Counted from the stretch's first letter, positions 1 through 11,999 are shown. The stretch is DNA of 64,000 nt from Epiperipatus broadwayi (GCA_028023455.1 JAQFVV010000030.1:7332501-7396500), one strand, 5' to 3'. Numbers and translations: made by a program. Notes: generated by a model not told the origin, from the letters alone.

Positions 1-1530
1 GATCTATATAATGTTATAAGTATGCAAGCACTAATTTATATCCACAATGATGCAATGTAGATATCCTTTCATTCAGCAAGTAAACAATTTGTAAAATATT
101 ACAAATGAACAGATGCTATTTTCATCCATGATGATATAATGGAAATTGAATCAATTTTTATCCCATGTATAAATAATACATCAAGCTTGCAAAATTATAT
201 TAGTAGGTGAACATAATCTTTGAATACATTTTCCCATTGTTAACATTTAGAGTTCATCATTGAAAAGTAGATAATATACATTTTTAAAACAACAAAATAT
301 TCTGACTGTTTATAATCCAATGAATCATTTATAAATACTTTTTGTTTTTATAATAAATTGCCGTTCATCATAAATCCTTGCCACATTGTGCAGTTTTTGG
401 GTGAATATCATTGCTTTTCACCCCATCATTTTGACCAGTTAACTATATACTTTTAAAATAAATAAAATGATGTAAAGAAATTTAGATGTGCTTCCGTTGA
501 AGCTAAAACAAGAGAGAGAGAGTTTTTTCTATTCACCTCTATTTATAACTTTTCCCATTGATGTCAGAGTAACTATAGCATTACTTTGTTAATTCTTTAG
601 CCAATTCCAGCCAATGTCTTTCAAATAAAAATTTTATTATACAAAAATAACAACACTAAAAGTAAATATTTTAGAATTATTACATAAGATAAACATTGAC
701 GTTTCATAATATAAATACCATTCTTTCATTCTAACACAAATTAAACAATTTATAATACATTCTCACGATACTACACTGGAAATATATTTTCATAAATATT
801 TTTTCAGTACAATATTTGAAACATTAGACATTTAGTTGTATTGTTTGTAATTTATTATTGTGAATGTAGTAACAAAAATACATATAATAACAAAAGAATA
901 ACAGTTTTATCCAAACTACATGCTTCATATTCACATATCCATTTTAAAATGAATAAAGTCAATTCACAATCGTATACAATACAATTAATAATAAACAATT
1001 TTTTTGCTATCAATATTATCATTGCCATAGCAACACAGTTCAATGCTTCATAGGTTAACATATCTACTATCAAACTCAAACAAGAAAAAACAATTATGAC
1101 TGACAGTTTACCACATACTGAAACTCATCTTAAACTTCAGTAGGTACCATATATATAAATAAACTATATTATATGTATACACTATAAATAATATGTAATA
1201 AAATATATTCTACCAGAGTACGCAGACAATTATCAACTGTTATGGTAATAAATCTTTGACACAAAACAATATTTGTTACTTTGCTGAGCCAGGCTTTTGA
1301 TATCTTTGTCAAATCACATCTACAATGAACATTAGCAAATATATTAGCACATCCACATGCATATGTTCATATACCAAATTAATTTCTGATTACCATAGTT
1401 ATTTGCATGTGTAAATTGACTTAGTTGTTGGTCACATCATTAGATTAAATGACCAGTGTGTCCTTGAGGGGAGTGCTAATTTTTAGAAGTGTTTATGTGC
1501 CAAACTTTTTTATTTTTGTATTATTACTTT
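1..1530. other. AT-rich non-coding DNA
   Basis: No recognisable gene or repeat family. Short ORFs on both strands near 841-1079 are overlapping low-complexity frames with no motif. Confidence 0.6.
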
Positions 1531-1830
1531 CTAAGCAAAAATTTTAGCATCAAAATATTTAAATGAGTGACCAGACTTTTTCTCATGGTCTATAAACATT
1601 GAGTTATAAGTGTTATTGCATATAGCTCTGTTATGTAGATGAGAATGCTGAGTGATTCTAGATTTTAAGATTTCCTGTGGCTCTCCATAATATCTGACAT
1701 TGCACATTTGATAATTCAGAGTATATCCCAGTTGAGATTTACCATAATCTTGAATTCTATCTTTAGAATTGTTAATAAATCTATTTAGCAATAAATGACA
1801 TATAAAATCAACATTAAAGTCCTTGTGCAT
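1531..1830 (-). pseudogene. Penelope-like element relic: GIY-YIG endonuclease fragment
   Basis: The - strand frame encodes a 99-residue fragment with NRFINNSKDRIQDY, then VRYYGEPQEILKSRITQH and a later GHSF. This order (N.tKD, cysteine, YYGE, R..QH, GH) is the GIY-YIG endonuclease at the C-terminus of Penelope-like retroelements and parallels the better preserved copy at 51905-52372. The reverse transcriptase is absent and key residues have decayed, so it is a dead fragment. Confidence 0.6.
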
Positions 1831-1890
1831 AATTGATTTTAATTTGCATGTATATTAGGGTTGTAAGGTATATTAATCAACAATTTAAAG

Positions 1891-2060
1891 CAGTGTTTCT
1901 TAACCATTGGTCTGCTAAACATTGGTGGTCCAAAAAAGCATAGAGATTTGTTCATATTTATTATTTATTTTTTTTACAATCTTTTGAATTATGACTAATT
2001 TTATTAAATTTATCTTTAATTCAGCTCTAAGATTTTCTTTTGTTTGTTAGTTTTTTTTAT
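1891..2060 (+). mobile_element. hAT-like transposon end (fragment)
   Basis: CAGTGTTTCTTAACC followed by a ggtctgc...ggtggtcc segment resembles the termini of hAT elements and the element at 62548-63666. No partner terminus or 8-bp duplication was found, so it is probably truncated. Confidence 0.35.
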
Positions 2061-2109
2061 TCATAGAATTCACAAAAAATAAACTAAGAAACCTTAGATT
2101 TCAATAATC

Positions 2110-2212
2110 AAGAATCTAAGGACCCAGGTTCGAATCCCATGCTAGTACTGTCACTGGTCAGGCCAGCAACACCTGAAGAAAAGGGGAGAAAAATACCTCT
2201 TGAAACGTTGTG
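2110..2212 (+). ncRNA. Hammerhead-like core beside a tRNA B-box-like site
   Basis: A B-box-like GGTTCGAATCC (near 2128) is followed at 2173 by CTGAAGA. A six-pair stem II follows (AAGGGG at 2181-2186 with CCTCTT at 2196-2201, one G-U), then GAAAC at 2202. Stem III and the cleavage triplet are not convincing (G where a non-G base is required), so it may be inactive. It runs into the 42-bp tandem repeats. Confidence 0.4.
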
Positions 2213-2335
2213 CGTATACTAACCTGTTTGCTGTGATATTACTAACAGTTAGTGCATATACTAACCTGTTTGCTGTGATATTACTAACAGTATGTGCATA
2301 TACTAACCTGTTTGCTGTGATATTACTAACAGTTG
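2208..2335 (+). repeat. Three tandem copies of a 42-bp repeat
   Basis: The unit containing ctaacctgtttgctgtgata recurs with aacctg at 2221, 2263 and 2305, an exact 42-bp period with few substitutions. A single inverted copy lies at about 9100-9145. Confidence 0.9.
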
Positions 2336-2560
2336 AATGCATTTGGAATATTTAACTAAAAATTAAACTTTTCTAAAAACATTCAACGCACATATTAGAT
2401 GATGGAAATAGTCCAATATAAAAATACAGCTAGAACACCATTATCACAAACCTTTAGAAAAACATTACAAACATGTTTCTATTTTCTAGTATCAGTCAAT
2501 TCATAGTAAAAGCATTACTCCATCACAATTTTGCAATGCACACTTCATATGCTAAGGTGG
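2336..2560 (+). repeat. Dispersed repeat shared with 9010-9240
   Basis: The stretch from the gaatgcatttggaatattta motif through aaaatacagctagaacacca recurs at 9010-9240, there in both orientations around a short centre. It is probably the body of the retroelement that includes the tandem repeats and hammerhead-like core just upstream. Confidence 0.7.
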
Positions 2561-2990
2561 ATGGACTTTGGTATGTACAAAACTAACTATGTTCTATGTA
2601 GTTTGCTGATAGGGTGGTAGCTACTATTTAATAACTCTGAATAGGTGATAACAATAACTTCAGAACTTAAAATAAATTGCCTAAATTTATTTTAAAAAAA
2701 ATATCATTAATATTCCTTTTTTAGTAATAGTATACATAAATGACTTCTGATTTTTTGCAAAATGCAACTTATAAAAAAAAATGCAGTATCTTGAATTGGT
2801 TTTCTTTATAATATTGTAATGAATAGACCATACTCCACAATTAGTACTATTTATTTATAGCTAAAATAACTTTCTGCATCAAGATATGTTACTACTATTT
2901 TGTAAAAAAGAATTTATTTTTTTAAAATTATCTTTTCTTTTTTATGAATATTTATAAACCATATATATATATATATATTTGTAATATAGG

Positions 2991-3311
2991 GAGCGTACCA
3001 ATAGCTCAAACAAGCTCATATTTAAAATCTCTATCTAGAATATTCTTATCCCCAGAGCAATTGGTTTTGAGCTTATGGCTCACCTCAGTGAGGAGCTAGA
3101 ACAGTCAGACCCCAGAGCTAAAATATCAATTCAAAAACCAGCACTTATTTAATACATAACTATTGAAAAGAAAATCTGAAATTTTCAGACATAAAAATGT
3201 CATTAAATACAGATATCTAACTGAAATAGAATATTATAGATAGAGATTTTAAATATTTTCTCTTACAGTACTTATTAAATAAGAGCTTGTTTGAGCTATT
3301 GGTATGCTCTT
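2991..3311. mobile_element. Foldback (MITE-like) element
   Basis: Terminal inverted repeats of about 34 bp: AGCGTACCAATAGCTCAAAC at 2991 and its near-perfect complement ending about 3306. The 250-bp interior has no ORF. No convincing target duplication was resolved. Confidence 0.6.
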
Positions 3312-3354
3312 TATATGACATATTTGTAAGTATAAGCATTTAAAAGCAGTGTCA

Positions 3355-3835
3355 CGTACTGTATGGAGAGAGTTTTGCCTGTTTTAATAACAGTAATGTG
3401 CTAGCATAAGATAGTGATCATGTGATGCTTAGTGGTTTAACACCAATCCTGCCTAATAGGATAGTGGTGGCGTTAAAGAGCCAAAGACACCAAAATGTAT
3501 AGGTACTGGGTTCAGATCCATATGACTATATAAGCTATTGAGCTTAGATTGAAAATATTGTGTTTTCAATTTTATTCTCATAGTTTTGTAGTTAAATAGA
3601 GATAAAAGGTGGCTGCTGGAGGGTTGCATTAGATCCTAAGATCCAGGTGCAGTGCTCTCAGATCCAAAGCTTCTCACTGACGAAGGCCACAAGCCAGAAA
3701 CTAATCTGGGGATATTGGATGAGTAGGCACTAGATAGGGATTTTAGGCACAAGCCTTCTGGCATCCATTGATTACTCTGGTTGGCACTGAGTGGCACTAC
3801 TATATGGAGAGAGTTTTTCCTGTTTTATTGATTAT
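3355..3835 (+). mobile_element. Family A hammerhead retroelement, copy A1
   Basis: A non-coding unit of about 480 bp. It opens with GTATGGAGAGAG...gcctgttttaataacag and closes with a second copy of that segment (about 3801-3835), so it has terminal direct repeats. The interior has a B-box-like GGGTTCAGATCC (about 3510) and a hammerhead ribozyme at 3662-3720. Copy A4 at 15885-16475 shares the whole structure. Short non-coding units with direct repeats carrying a hammerhead resemble retrozymes or Penelope pseudo-LTRs. Confidence 0.65.
3662..3720 (+). ncRNA. Hammerhead ribozyme (family A, copy A1)
   Basis: Stem I distal pairing ATCCAA (3662-3667) with TTGGAT (3715-3720). Proximal CTCA pairs with TGGG. 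The core CTGACGA is followed by GGC/GCC stem II, then GAAAC. Most family copies continue TAGTC, giving a one-pair stem III and cleavage after C; this copy has TAATC, which weakens stem III. Confidence 0.7.
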
Positions 3836-5610
3836 TATATATGCTTGTGTATAAATGTGTGAATAGATAGATATATAGATATAAATATACATCATTGATG
3901 ATATGAGAGTCTTTGCTTGGTTCATCATAGTACTTATATTCGATCATTAACGTTTAATTTTTTCAGATAATTTTATAAATATATATACCCAGGATAGCTT
4001 TTTAATCCTTTTCAGGTAATGTTTTTCAGTCGTCTTTTAGCATCAAAGTAATTTCTGGTCAGATTTCAATAAGAACTTGAAAGTTCAATGTAAGGAACAA
4101 AAAATGTTTTCTATTTTTGTAATTGGTTCTATAGTTTAAAAATATTTAGATGTATTTTTTAAAAAATAAAATAAAAATAGAAACAAATATGCATAACATA
4201 TATCGCTATGTAATTTCTACCTTCACCAATTTGTTAATAAAGCAAAGGCAATTTTTTTAATATATTTACAATAGATCTTAAAAATTACTGAGAAGCCCAC
4301 TATTTTTATTATGGTGTTTAAATTCTTTACTTTGTTTTTTGTTTTATTTATAATTGCATTTTTTTAAAAACACCGAATTACTTATCAATATTTATTTATT
4401 TCTAATTTTATTTTTAAGAATAAAAGTCACCATAATCCAGTTCTAATTATTTACTCATTTATAAAAAGCGTAGGATAAAAATCTGGCTTTTTAAGCCCAA
4501 AACGCGCTCAGCTATGTTTAATAAAAATAAATACATATAATAAATCTTTTCTTTAGCCAACATTACGAACAAGAATGAAAAGGATAACAACAGATTTTAT
4601 ATTATCTAATCTTGATGGCATGTTTTTGGAACTAAAAACTCTGAGCTTTTATATAATAATAGTTTTTATTATCCGGAATTTTTGCAAATATCTGCCAGCT
4701 AATTTTACGTTTTAATACCTATTGCCTTGATTTGTTTCGTTTTGCAGAAATTAACATTTATCATGAATTTATTTATTTCCAACTAAAACTTTTTTAAATT
4801 AAGAATTATATAGCATATATATACTTTATACTTTTTTAAACATTCACTTTACGGAATTAAAATTTTTACCAGAGGAAGAACAAGGCATGTATACATTTTT
4901 AATTACCCGACACGTGCCTTCCTCATATTTTAAAAAAAAAAGATGTTAACTTCTTAATAGTTTTCTATAGAAGATTATAATAATTTTGTTAATTTGTATT
5001 CTTTGATCCTAAGCATTCAATTACGTAAGAACAAACACCTGGAGATTTTTTTAAATATTTATTTAAAAATATTATTAAATATATTTAAAACATTAAAAAT
5101 AAATAATTGTTTTAATTAGAGTAAACATTCAGTTTATTAATTATGATTATTTAATATTTAAATACAAGTACATTGTCTATACTGAACCTAATGTAACTTA
5201 GAAGAAATTTGAACTCAAACTTTCAAGTGCCTTATAGCTATCCACTCCATTTATAAAAACACGAGAGTTATTTTTGGCTAAACTATTAAAAAAATAATTT
5301 GTCATGCTGTTTTATAAGCATATTAATTTTTTATTTAATATCACTTTGTATGTTCCGATCGTATTCCAAAATTTAAAAAAATATTCAATGTTTTTATTTT
5401 TATATACGTGTATATCTTCATTCATTCGTTCAATAACATCTTAAACGAATATAGGTAGTCTAACACCAGGAAAAAGAGAGAGAAAAAGAGAAACAGACAA
5501 AAAAAAGTTAAAGGTTAATTTGAGATGAATATATTAACCAACAAGTAAAATAAATACAAATACGTTCATTATTATTACAAACTAATATATCTTTAAAGCG
5601 TTAATCTATT
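3836..5610. other. AT-rich non-coding DNA
   Basis: No gene, RNA or repeat recognised. There are long A/T runs and scattered stop codons in all frames. Confidence 0.55.
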
Positions 5611-5613
5611 TAA

Positions 5614-5755
5614 CATCTTATGTTCTTTATTATTTTTTACAATGCTTTTTTTTTGTGTTTGTTATAGTTCTGAAGAAAATTGCTGGGGCAATCAAAACTA
5701 TCAATAATAGATTGTAAAAAAGCATTGTAATAAGTAATAAAGAACATAGATGATA
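5614..5755. repeat. Inverted repeat with hammerhead-like centre
   Basis: Arms of about 30 bp (ttatgttctttattattttt and its complement near 5735-5752) flank CTGAAGA (5670-5676), an ATTGC/GCAAT stem and AAAAC. The arrangement resembles a decayed hammerhead (GAAAC changed to AAAAC). Confidence 0.4.
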
Positions 5756-5967
5756 TTAATATTATATGGATTTGAGAATGCAATAAGAAATATAAAGTTA
5801 TTTAATATCTTGATATATAGTTTCAACTTCTTGATATATAGTTTCAACTTTTTGCACAATAGATTTTTTTTTTTTTTTTTCAGAAAAAAATTTAGTTTTC
5901 CAATTTGAATTTTTTTAAATATAATGATAGTTTATTTTTCTTATAAAAAAAACAACCTTTACAAACA

Positions 5968-6450
5968 AAATATAGTGCTGTAAAGTCTGCCCATCCCTTG
6001 TATATGTATGTAAATGGATTATGTCCTGTACCTGGGAGGTCAGAGTGACTTATGGTCAACATGGGTAGGATGAGAAGGTTGGCACTAATGTGGGCTTTGA
6101 GCATTATCAGATTTTGAATGAAATGGATGGTTGAAGAGTTGTGGGGTGAAGTAGACTGAAGCCTATCCATTAAAAGTATGAAGATTGGCTATCTTAATAT
6201 AAGCTGAGCATTGATTATATATGTATGTGGAGGTGATAATCTGAACCAAATGACAAGTTTTGGTTTTGCATGAAATACATATATTGGTGATTATTTATCT
6301 TTTCGATATGTGTGTGATCAAGTGTGTCAGCAGTATGAGATAGCATGGATAGTTGAGGGTCATATGAAACTCTGAGTTCAAACCCCCTATATATTACATA
6401 TTGGAGTGCAGGTATGAAAAAGCCTGTACTGTAGAAAAAATTCATACATT
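5968..6450 (+). mobile_element. Family B hammerhead unit B1
   Basis: First of two head-to-tail units with a 484-bp period (the shared gctgtaaagtctgcc motif is at 5977 and 6461). Its hammerhead site near 6236-6295 is degenerate: the CTGATGA core reads ATGACAA. Confidence 0.7.
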
Positions 6451-6939
6451 AAAATATAATGCTGTAAAGTCTGCCCATCCTTCGTATATGTATGTAAATG
6501 GATTATATCCTGTACATAAGGAGTCAGAGTGACTCATGATCAACATGGATAGGATGAGAAGGTTGGCACCAATTTGGGCTTTGAACATTCCATCATCAGA
6601 TTTTCAATGAAATGTTTTTAAGAGTTGTGGGGTGGAGTGGATTGAAACCTGTCCATTAAAGTATAAAAATTGGCTATCTTAATATAGGCTGAGCATTGAT
6701 TGTATATATGTGTGGAGATGATAATCTGGATCAACTGATGAGTGCTGGTTTAGCACGAAATACGTATATTGGTGATTATTAATCTTTTCTACATATGTGT
6801 GGTCATGTCTATCTGTTGTATGAGATAGTGTGGATAGTTGAGGGTTGTACGAAAGTCTGAGTTCAAACCCCCTACATATTACATATTGGAGTGCAGGTAT
6901 GAAAAAACCTGTACTGTAGAAAAATTCATATATTAAAAC
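6451..6939 (+). mobile_element. Family B hammerhead unit B2
   Basis: Second unit of the head-to-tail dimer, with an intact hammerhead at 6721-6779. It has no ORF. A tandem dimer with one ribozyme per unit is the arrangement of Penelope pseudo-LTRs and retrozymes, whose RNAs self-cleave to monomers. Confidence 0.75.
6721..6779 (+). ncRNA. Hammerhead ribozyme (family B, copy B2)
   Basis: ATAATC (6721-6726) pairs with GATTAT (6774-6779); TCAA next to the core pairs mostly with TTGG. The core CTGATGA is at 6735-6741. Stem II GTGCT/AGCAC is perfect with loop GGTTT. GAAA is at 6757-6760, then TACGTATA gives a minimal stem III and the U-A cleavage site. This is the best-preserved family B core. Confidence 0.85.
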
Positions 6940-8465
6940 TATTTTCAGTAAATGTTTTCTAATGCTTTTAGGTTTGTCAATACAGAGTCTATTTCCTTCT
7001 TCCTTCCATAAATTTGGTAAACAAGCACAACAAATTTAATTGATAAGATTATGAAATATCTTTTTTTTTAAAAAACTTAATAATTATAGCAAAAACATAT
7101 AGAAATCTACGCTGCCCCTCAATATTCTTTAAATTTAAAAAGCTACCAAAATATTTAAATGTAATCACATTATTAAAATGATAATCATATCGTGAAAGTT
7201 ATTGAATTTTTTCTTCTAGCATAAAGAGATTTTTGAATATTAATTGCTAAATCAAAGTTTTATAGGTTGTACTGAATACATTAAGATCTTCTTGAAATTA
7301 TTATCAACATACGTTAGTATAGACGGAATTCTTGTTTTAACAAATTAAAAAGCAAAACGAAACAAGAAAACTTTTCAATATCAAACCTGTATGTCTCTTG
7401 ATTTCTGTTTTTCAATATACCTTTAAATTGTCCCAAAACAATTGTTATAAAGATGCAGCTAATAAATATTCGTCTTCAATATCAGTTTTATGACAATGTC
7501 TACAATTTTCCACCATCTATAATAATGCTTTTCTTATTATTATGTATAATCTAGAAGATATAATTTAAATAAGCTTTGAAGAACAATCTGCTATTTTTAA
7601 ATATCTCAACCTGGTTTCAATTAAAGGAAAATAAGGATCACATTTTGTCTCAGAGACATTTGTTTTATTATTTGTGAAAGGAATGGGGAAATTTGAATAA
7701 AAGCGCATAGTCATAAAAATCATTTCAATTAAAACTTTTTTAGGATCCAATTCTAGTCTCAAAACAATTCTTTATTGATTATAATGCCTCATGAAAGATC
7801 ATAACTAATAATTTTTAAATGGATAATCCTGTTCCTATTGTTACTTTTTTACATCCAAGATTTTTGCATATTTCATTTAATCATATATTACTTGATAGAA
7901 GAAAGATTGGAATCAGAATTGTTGCCCTGTGAAAATTAGAGTGTAAATAATATTACAGAAACAAAAAATTCCATTATTAAAGTTAATGCTGAGATAACCA
8001 ATGGGGCGAGAGGCCAATAAGAATTGGATTTTATCACTCTCTAGTAACATAAAAATGAAGATATATAAAAAAGAGTACATAAAGAAGGCAAAAAATATGG
8101 GTTGTCTTGAAAATAACATTTTGTTACTCTTCTGATCCTAATTTCTCTTGTATAAATAGCAAAATCCTTTTTCTTGGGCACTAATTAATGGTAATTTATA
8201 ATTAACTCTCATGCCTAAAAGCTATTCTACTATCAATAAATTATATCCAAATGTAAATATACCTATATAAACAATGTTAAATAAATTAAAACTTCTCTAA
8301 AGGAAAAAAGATAAAGCATTATTTCCTTGGCTTCCTTTTTAACTAAAAATATTTAATTTCTATTTATCTAATAATATTGAATGAATAGCTGCTTGATGTT
8401 AAAGATTCTTCTATTGGTTTCATATATAAAAGTAAAGGAAATAGAAAAGTATACATTTTTATGAT
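6940..8465. other. AT-rich non-coding DNA
   Basis: No recognisable gene. Two - strand ORFs of 65-68 codons here carry no motif. Confidence 0.5.
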
Positions 8466-8474
8466 GGAAATATC

Positions 8475-8590
8475 TTGGTCAAGCGTTGTTAGCGGAGAGG
8501 TCAGCGCAGCCGCCTTGCAAGCACGCAGTTGATTGCAGACGGTTGTTACGGCTTCGCCTCCTGGCCAATGCTATGACATATGAAAAAAAA
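8475..8590 (+). mobile_element. tRNA-derived SINE
   Basis: The head TCAAGCGTTGTTAGCGGAGAG contains an A-box-like TAGCGGAGAGG; a B-box-like GGCTTCGCCTCC follows about 60 bp later, then gctatgacatatg and an A-run. Direct repeats AAATATC at 8468-8474 and 8589-8595 flank it, as expected for LINE-driven insertion. Related copies lie at 11905, 24846, 32815 and 55468. Confidence 0.8.
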
Positions 8591-9009
8591 ATATCATTGT
8601 TATCTACTACAGCTAAAGTATATTTAAAAATTTTGTTGAATAAGTTGTTTCCTGTTCTAGATGGATCGTTACAGAGATTCGCTGTAGTTTTAGAATATCA
8701 AAAACATGATAAAGATGTGGTTTTTATTGACAAATCAAAAAAAAAGTATACATTGTTTTTATTAAATTGTTCAAAATAATTGGCTTATTTAAACAGTTTT
8801 GTACTAATGTTTAAAATTAATTGATTATTTAATGAAAGTTTATTTATTTTATAAAATTTCTAATGAAAATAAAAATAAGAATTATTACTGATTATGGAAA
8901 AATCTGAGATATTTAAAATGAAAACTAGTTTAAATAAGATTCTAATGCCGTTCCAACTTTGTTTTCCAATATTAAGTAAATGGTTTTTGGAAACAGTTAA
9001 TAGGTGGTT

Positions 9010-9240
9010 GTATTTTTATATTGGACTATTTCCATCATCTAATATGTGTGTTGAATGTCTTTAGAAAAGTTTAATTTTTAGTTAAATATTCCAAATGCAT
9101 TCAACTGTTAGTAATATCACAGCAAACAGGTTAGTATATGCACCAACTGTTACATTCAACACACATATTAGATGATGGAAATAGTCCAATATAAAAATAC
9201 AGCTAGAACACCATCATCACAAACCTTCAGAAAAACAGTT
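9010..9240. repeat. Inverted dispersed repeat shared with 2336-2560
   Basis: The segment ttggactatttccatcatct (left) and its complement (right, about 9170-9200) face each other around one inverted copy of the 42-bp repeat unit. It is a head-to-head pair of the 2336-2560 family. Confidence 0.7.
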
Positions 9241-9267
9241 AATAGGTGGTGTCTTGAATAAATCAAG

Positions 9268-9903
9268 TTGCCGATGCCTTGTGTTAGTAAAAGGATATTA
9301 GATTACTTAGATGCAAAAAATGAAATGAAAATGTTCGGTATATTGCAGTTTATGGATAATAAAAGAATAGCCAAAATAGTATTTAATTGGATTACGAGTA
9401 AAGAGCAGGTGACAAGATGGGTGAGAAAGGTAATACGGTATGCAGAAGATTTGGATAAAGAATTTATGTCGGTATACTTATACAAAAGGTGGGATGATTG
9501 TGTTAGGATAATTGTTGAGTGTTATAGTGGTAAGGAATGAGATAGAATAATAGATGCATTAATAAAGAATAGGGAGTTGGAGAGATGGAGAACTAGTATG
9601 GCGAGTAAAAAGAGTTTAAATATATATAGAATTAAACAGAATATTGGGTGCAAGTTAATTTATGATAATAGCAAGGAAAGTAATTTACTGTGTAAGGCTC
9701 AAACGAGATCTTTATCAACAAGGGTATATACACATAAATGGAAAAATGTGGGTGATGTAGTCTGCAAATTGTGTAAAGAAGGCATAGAAAATATTAGGAA
9801 TTTGTTAATTGAATGTAAATGCCTAAAAGCAGTAAGAGTACAAATAATAAAATTATGGAATAATAAATATAAACAAAAAGATTATACAGAAATTGGGCTG
9901 TAG
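9268..9903 (+). pseudogene. LINE ORF2 C-terminus with zinc knuckle
   Basis: Two frames separated by a TGA at 9538 read as one protein: residues with WRTSMASKKSLNIYRIKQN, then LCKAQTRSLSTRVYTHKW and CKLCKEG...NLLIECKCL. This basic 'Ks...Y...K' region followed by a C-x2-C...C zinc knuckle is typical of non-LTR retrotransposon C-termini. A - strand relative lies at 49470-50165. The stop and the missing upstream RT show it is a 5'-truncated dead copy. Confidence 0.65.
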
Positions 9904-10484
9904 GTTTTTATGCTGAGTTAATGAAAAGATAAGGGCGATTTAAATATAATGTCTATGGAGTTGACATAGACTATGTTGTGGAAATGAGGAGTAAGATATG
10001 GGAAACTTAGATTGGGGAATGAAAAAGGGAAGGTAAAGTGGCTAACAGTTTTCTCTGGGTATAGTTGCTGAGAGATTTCTGACTTCATATAAGAAGTCAC
10101 AGTACATCACATCACATTAGATAAGTTTTGATGGTAGAATTTTTAATAGTACCAATGAAAATTTAAAACATAAACTTTCTATTTAGGCTTTTAGATTTAA
10201 AGTATGGTCGGGTCTGTTCTTGACAATTCAATAGATGATTAACATGATCAACATAATACTTTGGACATTTTAAATACTGCTTACTAATAATTTATCTAAT
10301 GACAGAAAAAAAAATTCTGCAATTTTTAGCTTGAATAACTTCACATCGTGAATCAATTTAAATATCTTGAAAAGATAAGCAAGGATGTTGACTCCAATGC
10401 AATTATGCTACAATCAGAAGTATATTCTCTTATTCTTCTCTTTCGCATTCTTTGCATATCTTCATATATATATTGCTTATAATA

Positions 10485-10590
10485 ATTATTTCATATACAC
10501 TTTAATGCAAACAAATTTTTTTAAAAACTTCTTTATTTTCCTTACAGTTTCGACTGTCCAGCAGTCTTCATCAGAGCTCTATGTTTAAGA
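10485..10590 (-). repeat. Family C hammerhead-like repeat, single copy
   Basis: On the - strand: CTGATGA (10568-10574), a perfect GACTG/CAGTC stem II with loop CTGGA, then GAAAC (10547-10551). Stem I and III pairings are weak, so activity is uncertain. The flank matches the inverted pair at 18655-18905. Confidence 0.55.
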
Positions 10591-10599
10591 TTCTGATGA

Positions 10600-11190
10600 C
10601 ACCCACCATTCTAACAGTTAAATAGTAACAACAACAAACGTTTGTTTACTTTAAAAAAATCACTGAAGATTTTTGAGGATTATAGCACACAGTATTATGG
10701 GGACATCTAAAAAGTGGTTATATTTGCAATTTTAGGCAAAATAATGTTTTAAAAGATAAAAATTAAAGACTATGTACATTTTTATTATGTTATTCATTTA
10801 TGTAATATTCCAGCAACAGAATTGGCAGCTTGAACTTTGAACCAGGGATCATTAGTCCTTGAGTTTGCCACTTGTTAAAAACAAGTAGTCTTAAATATAT
10901 TTTTTGTTTAATATCTATATTGTTGAAATTTTTTACATGTTATTTCATTTTTACAAGTATTCAAATTAATGCTGTATATCCTTTTTTATTTCTTTATTCA
11001 TTTATTTATTTACTATGAAAGTTATCTTTTTCTTTCTCTCCATTTTTTTCTATCTGTTCTTTTCTTTCTTTAACATTTTATAATTCAGATCTTCCTGTTA
11101 TTGCACATACTTCTATAGTATTATCTCAGAACTATTAGTGATATTGTTTTCTGATTGTGATTTTATAAGTAATAAAATTCCTGTTCATGT
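10600..11190. other. AT-rich non-coding DNA
   Basis: T-rich stretches (10970-11080); no recognisable feature. Confidence 0.5.
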
Positions 11191-11194
11191 TTTT

Positions 11195-11470
11195 CTTACA
11201 ACAGACAAAACTCTCCATACAGCAGTGTCACTCAGTGCAAGCCAGAGTAATCAATGGATGCCAGAAGGCTTGTGCATAAAATCCCCATCTAGTGCCTACT
11301 CATCCAATATCCCCAGATTAGGTTTTGGTTTTGTGGCCTTTGTCAGTGAGGAGTCTTGGATCTGAGAGCATTGCACCACCTTGATCTTAGGATCTAATTT
11401 TGCCTGTTTTAATAACAGTTATAAGCAAGCATAAGAAATGGTGATCATGTGATGTTTATTGGCATGTTTT
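11195..11470 (-). mobile_element. Family A hammerhead element, copy A2
   Basis: A - strand pseudo-LTR-like unit with the hammerhead site at 11302-11361 (core CTGACAA, stem III damaged). It is joined at about 11400 to a + strand copy of the gcctgttttaataacag end, so the termini are inverted. Confidence 0.65.
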
Positions 11471-11904
11471 TATTACACCTTTTTTAGTAGATATTCAAAC
11501 ATTGTTTACATATGTTAGAAATCATTATTTTTTTTTCAACATATTGAATTTTATTGTCAAAGTAAGATGGCCATACATACTTATTTTACCAGTACAGTAT
11601 TCTAGCCATTGATCCTGGTTAGTTGTGAAATGTAACCAGTACAGTTTAGAAAATTATAAGTACTTTTGTATGATTTGTTTATTAAAACCAATTTGTTCTA
11701 ATGCTTTATTTGATTCCTTTGTTATATTTCTTCACTTAAAGGCAAAAAAGATAAGCATATTCATAATATATATTCTACCATAGTGACTATGCTCATGCTG
11801 TCTGAGCTATTTCAAATGTCCTGATTTTAAATTTAAAAAAAATAATAATCTTATGTCAACTAATGAAAGAAGTAATGATATAGATCTAAGTAAACTTTTT
11901 TTTC

Positions 11905-11998
11905 ATATGTCAAATGTGCAGTCAGGGAAGCGAACCCAGGTCAGCTGCTTGGAAGGCAGCTATGCTAACTGCTAGGCCACCAACGCTTGACACTGGAG
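11905..11998 (-). mobile_element. tRNA-derived SINE (divergent copy)
   Basis: On the - strand: caagcgttggtggcctagca, an A-box-like TAGCAGTTAGCA, a B-box-like GGGTTCGCTTCCC and an A-rich 3' end. The best tRNA resemblance of the five copies, but no cloverleaf closes. Confidence 0.65.
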
Positions 11999-11999
11999 C

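Noticed and set aside
2208-2335. CRISPR-like array
   Set aside because: Units are contiguous 42-bp tandem repeats without unique spacers, in a eukaryotic context.
8486-8779. A 97-codon ORF starting in the SINE
   Set aside because: Its start is SINE sequence and the rest has no motif; chance frame.
11905-11998. Possible tRNA gene
   Set aside because: A and B boxes are present but no acceptor or anticodon stem closes, and it ends in the SINE tail.
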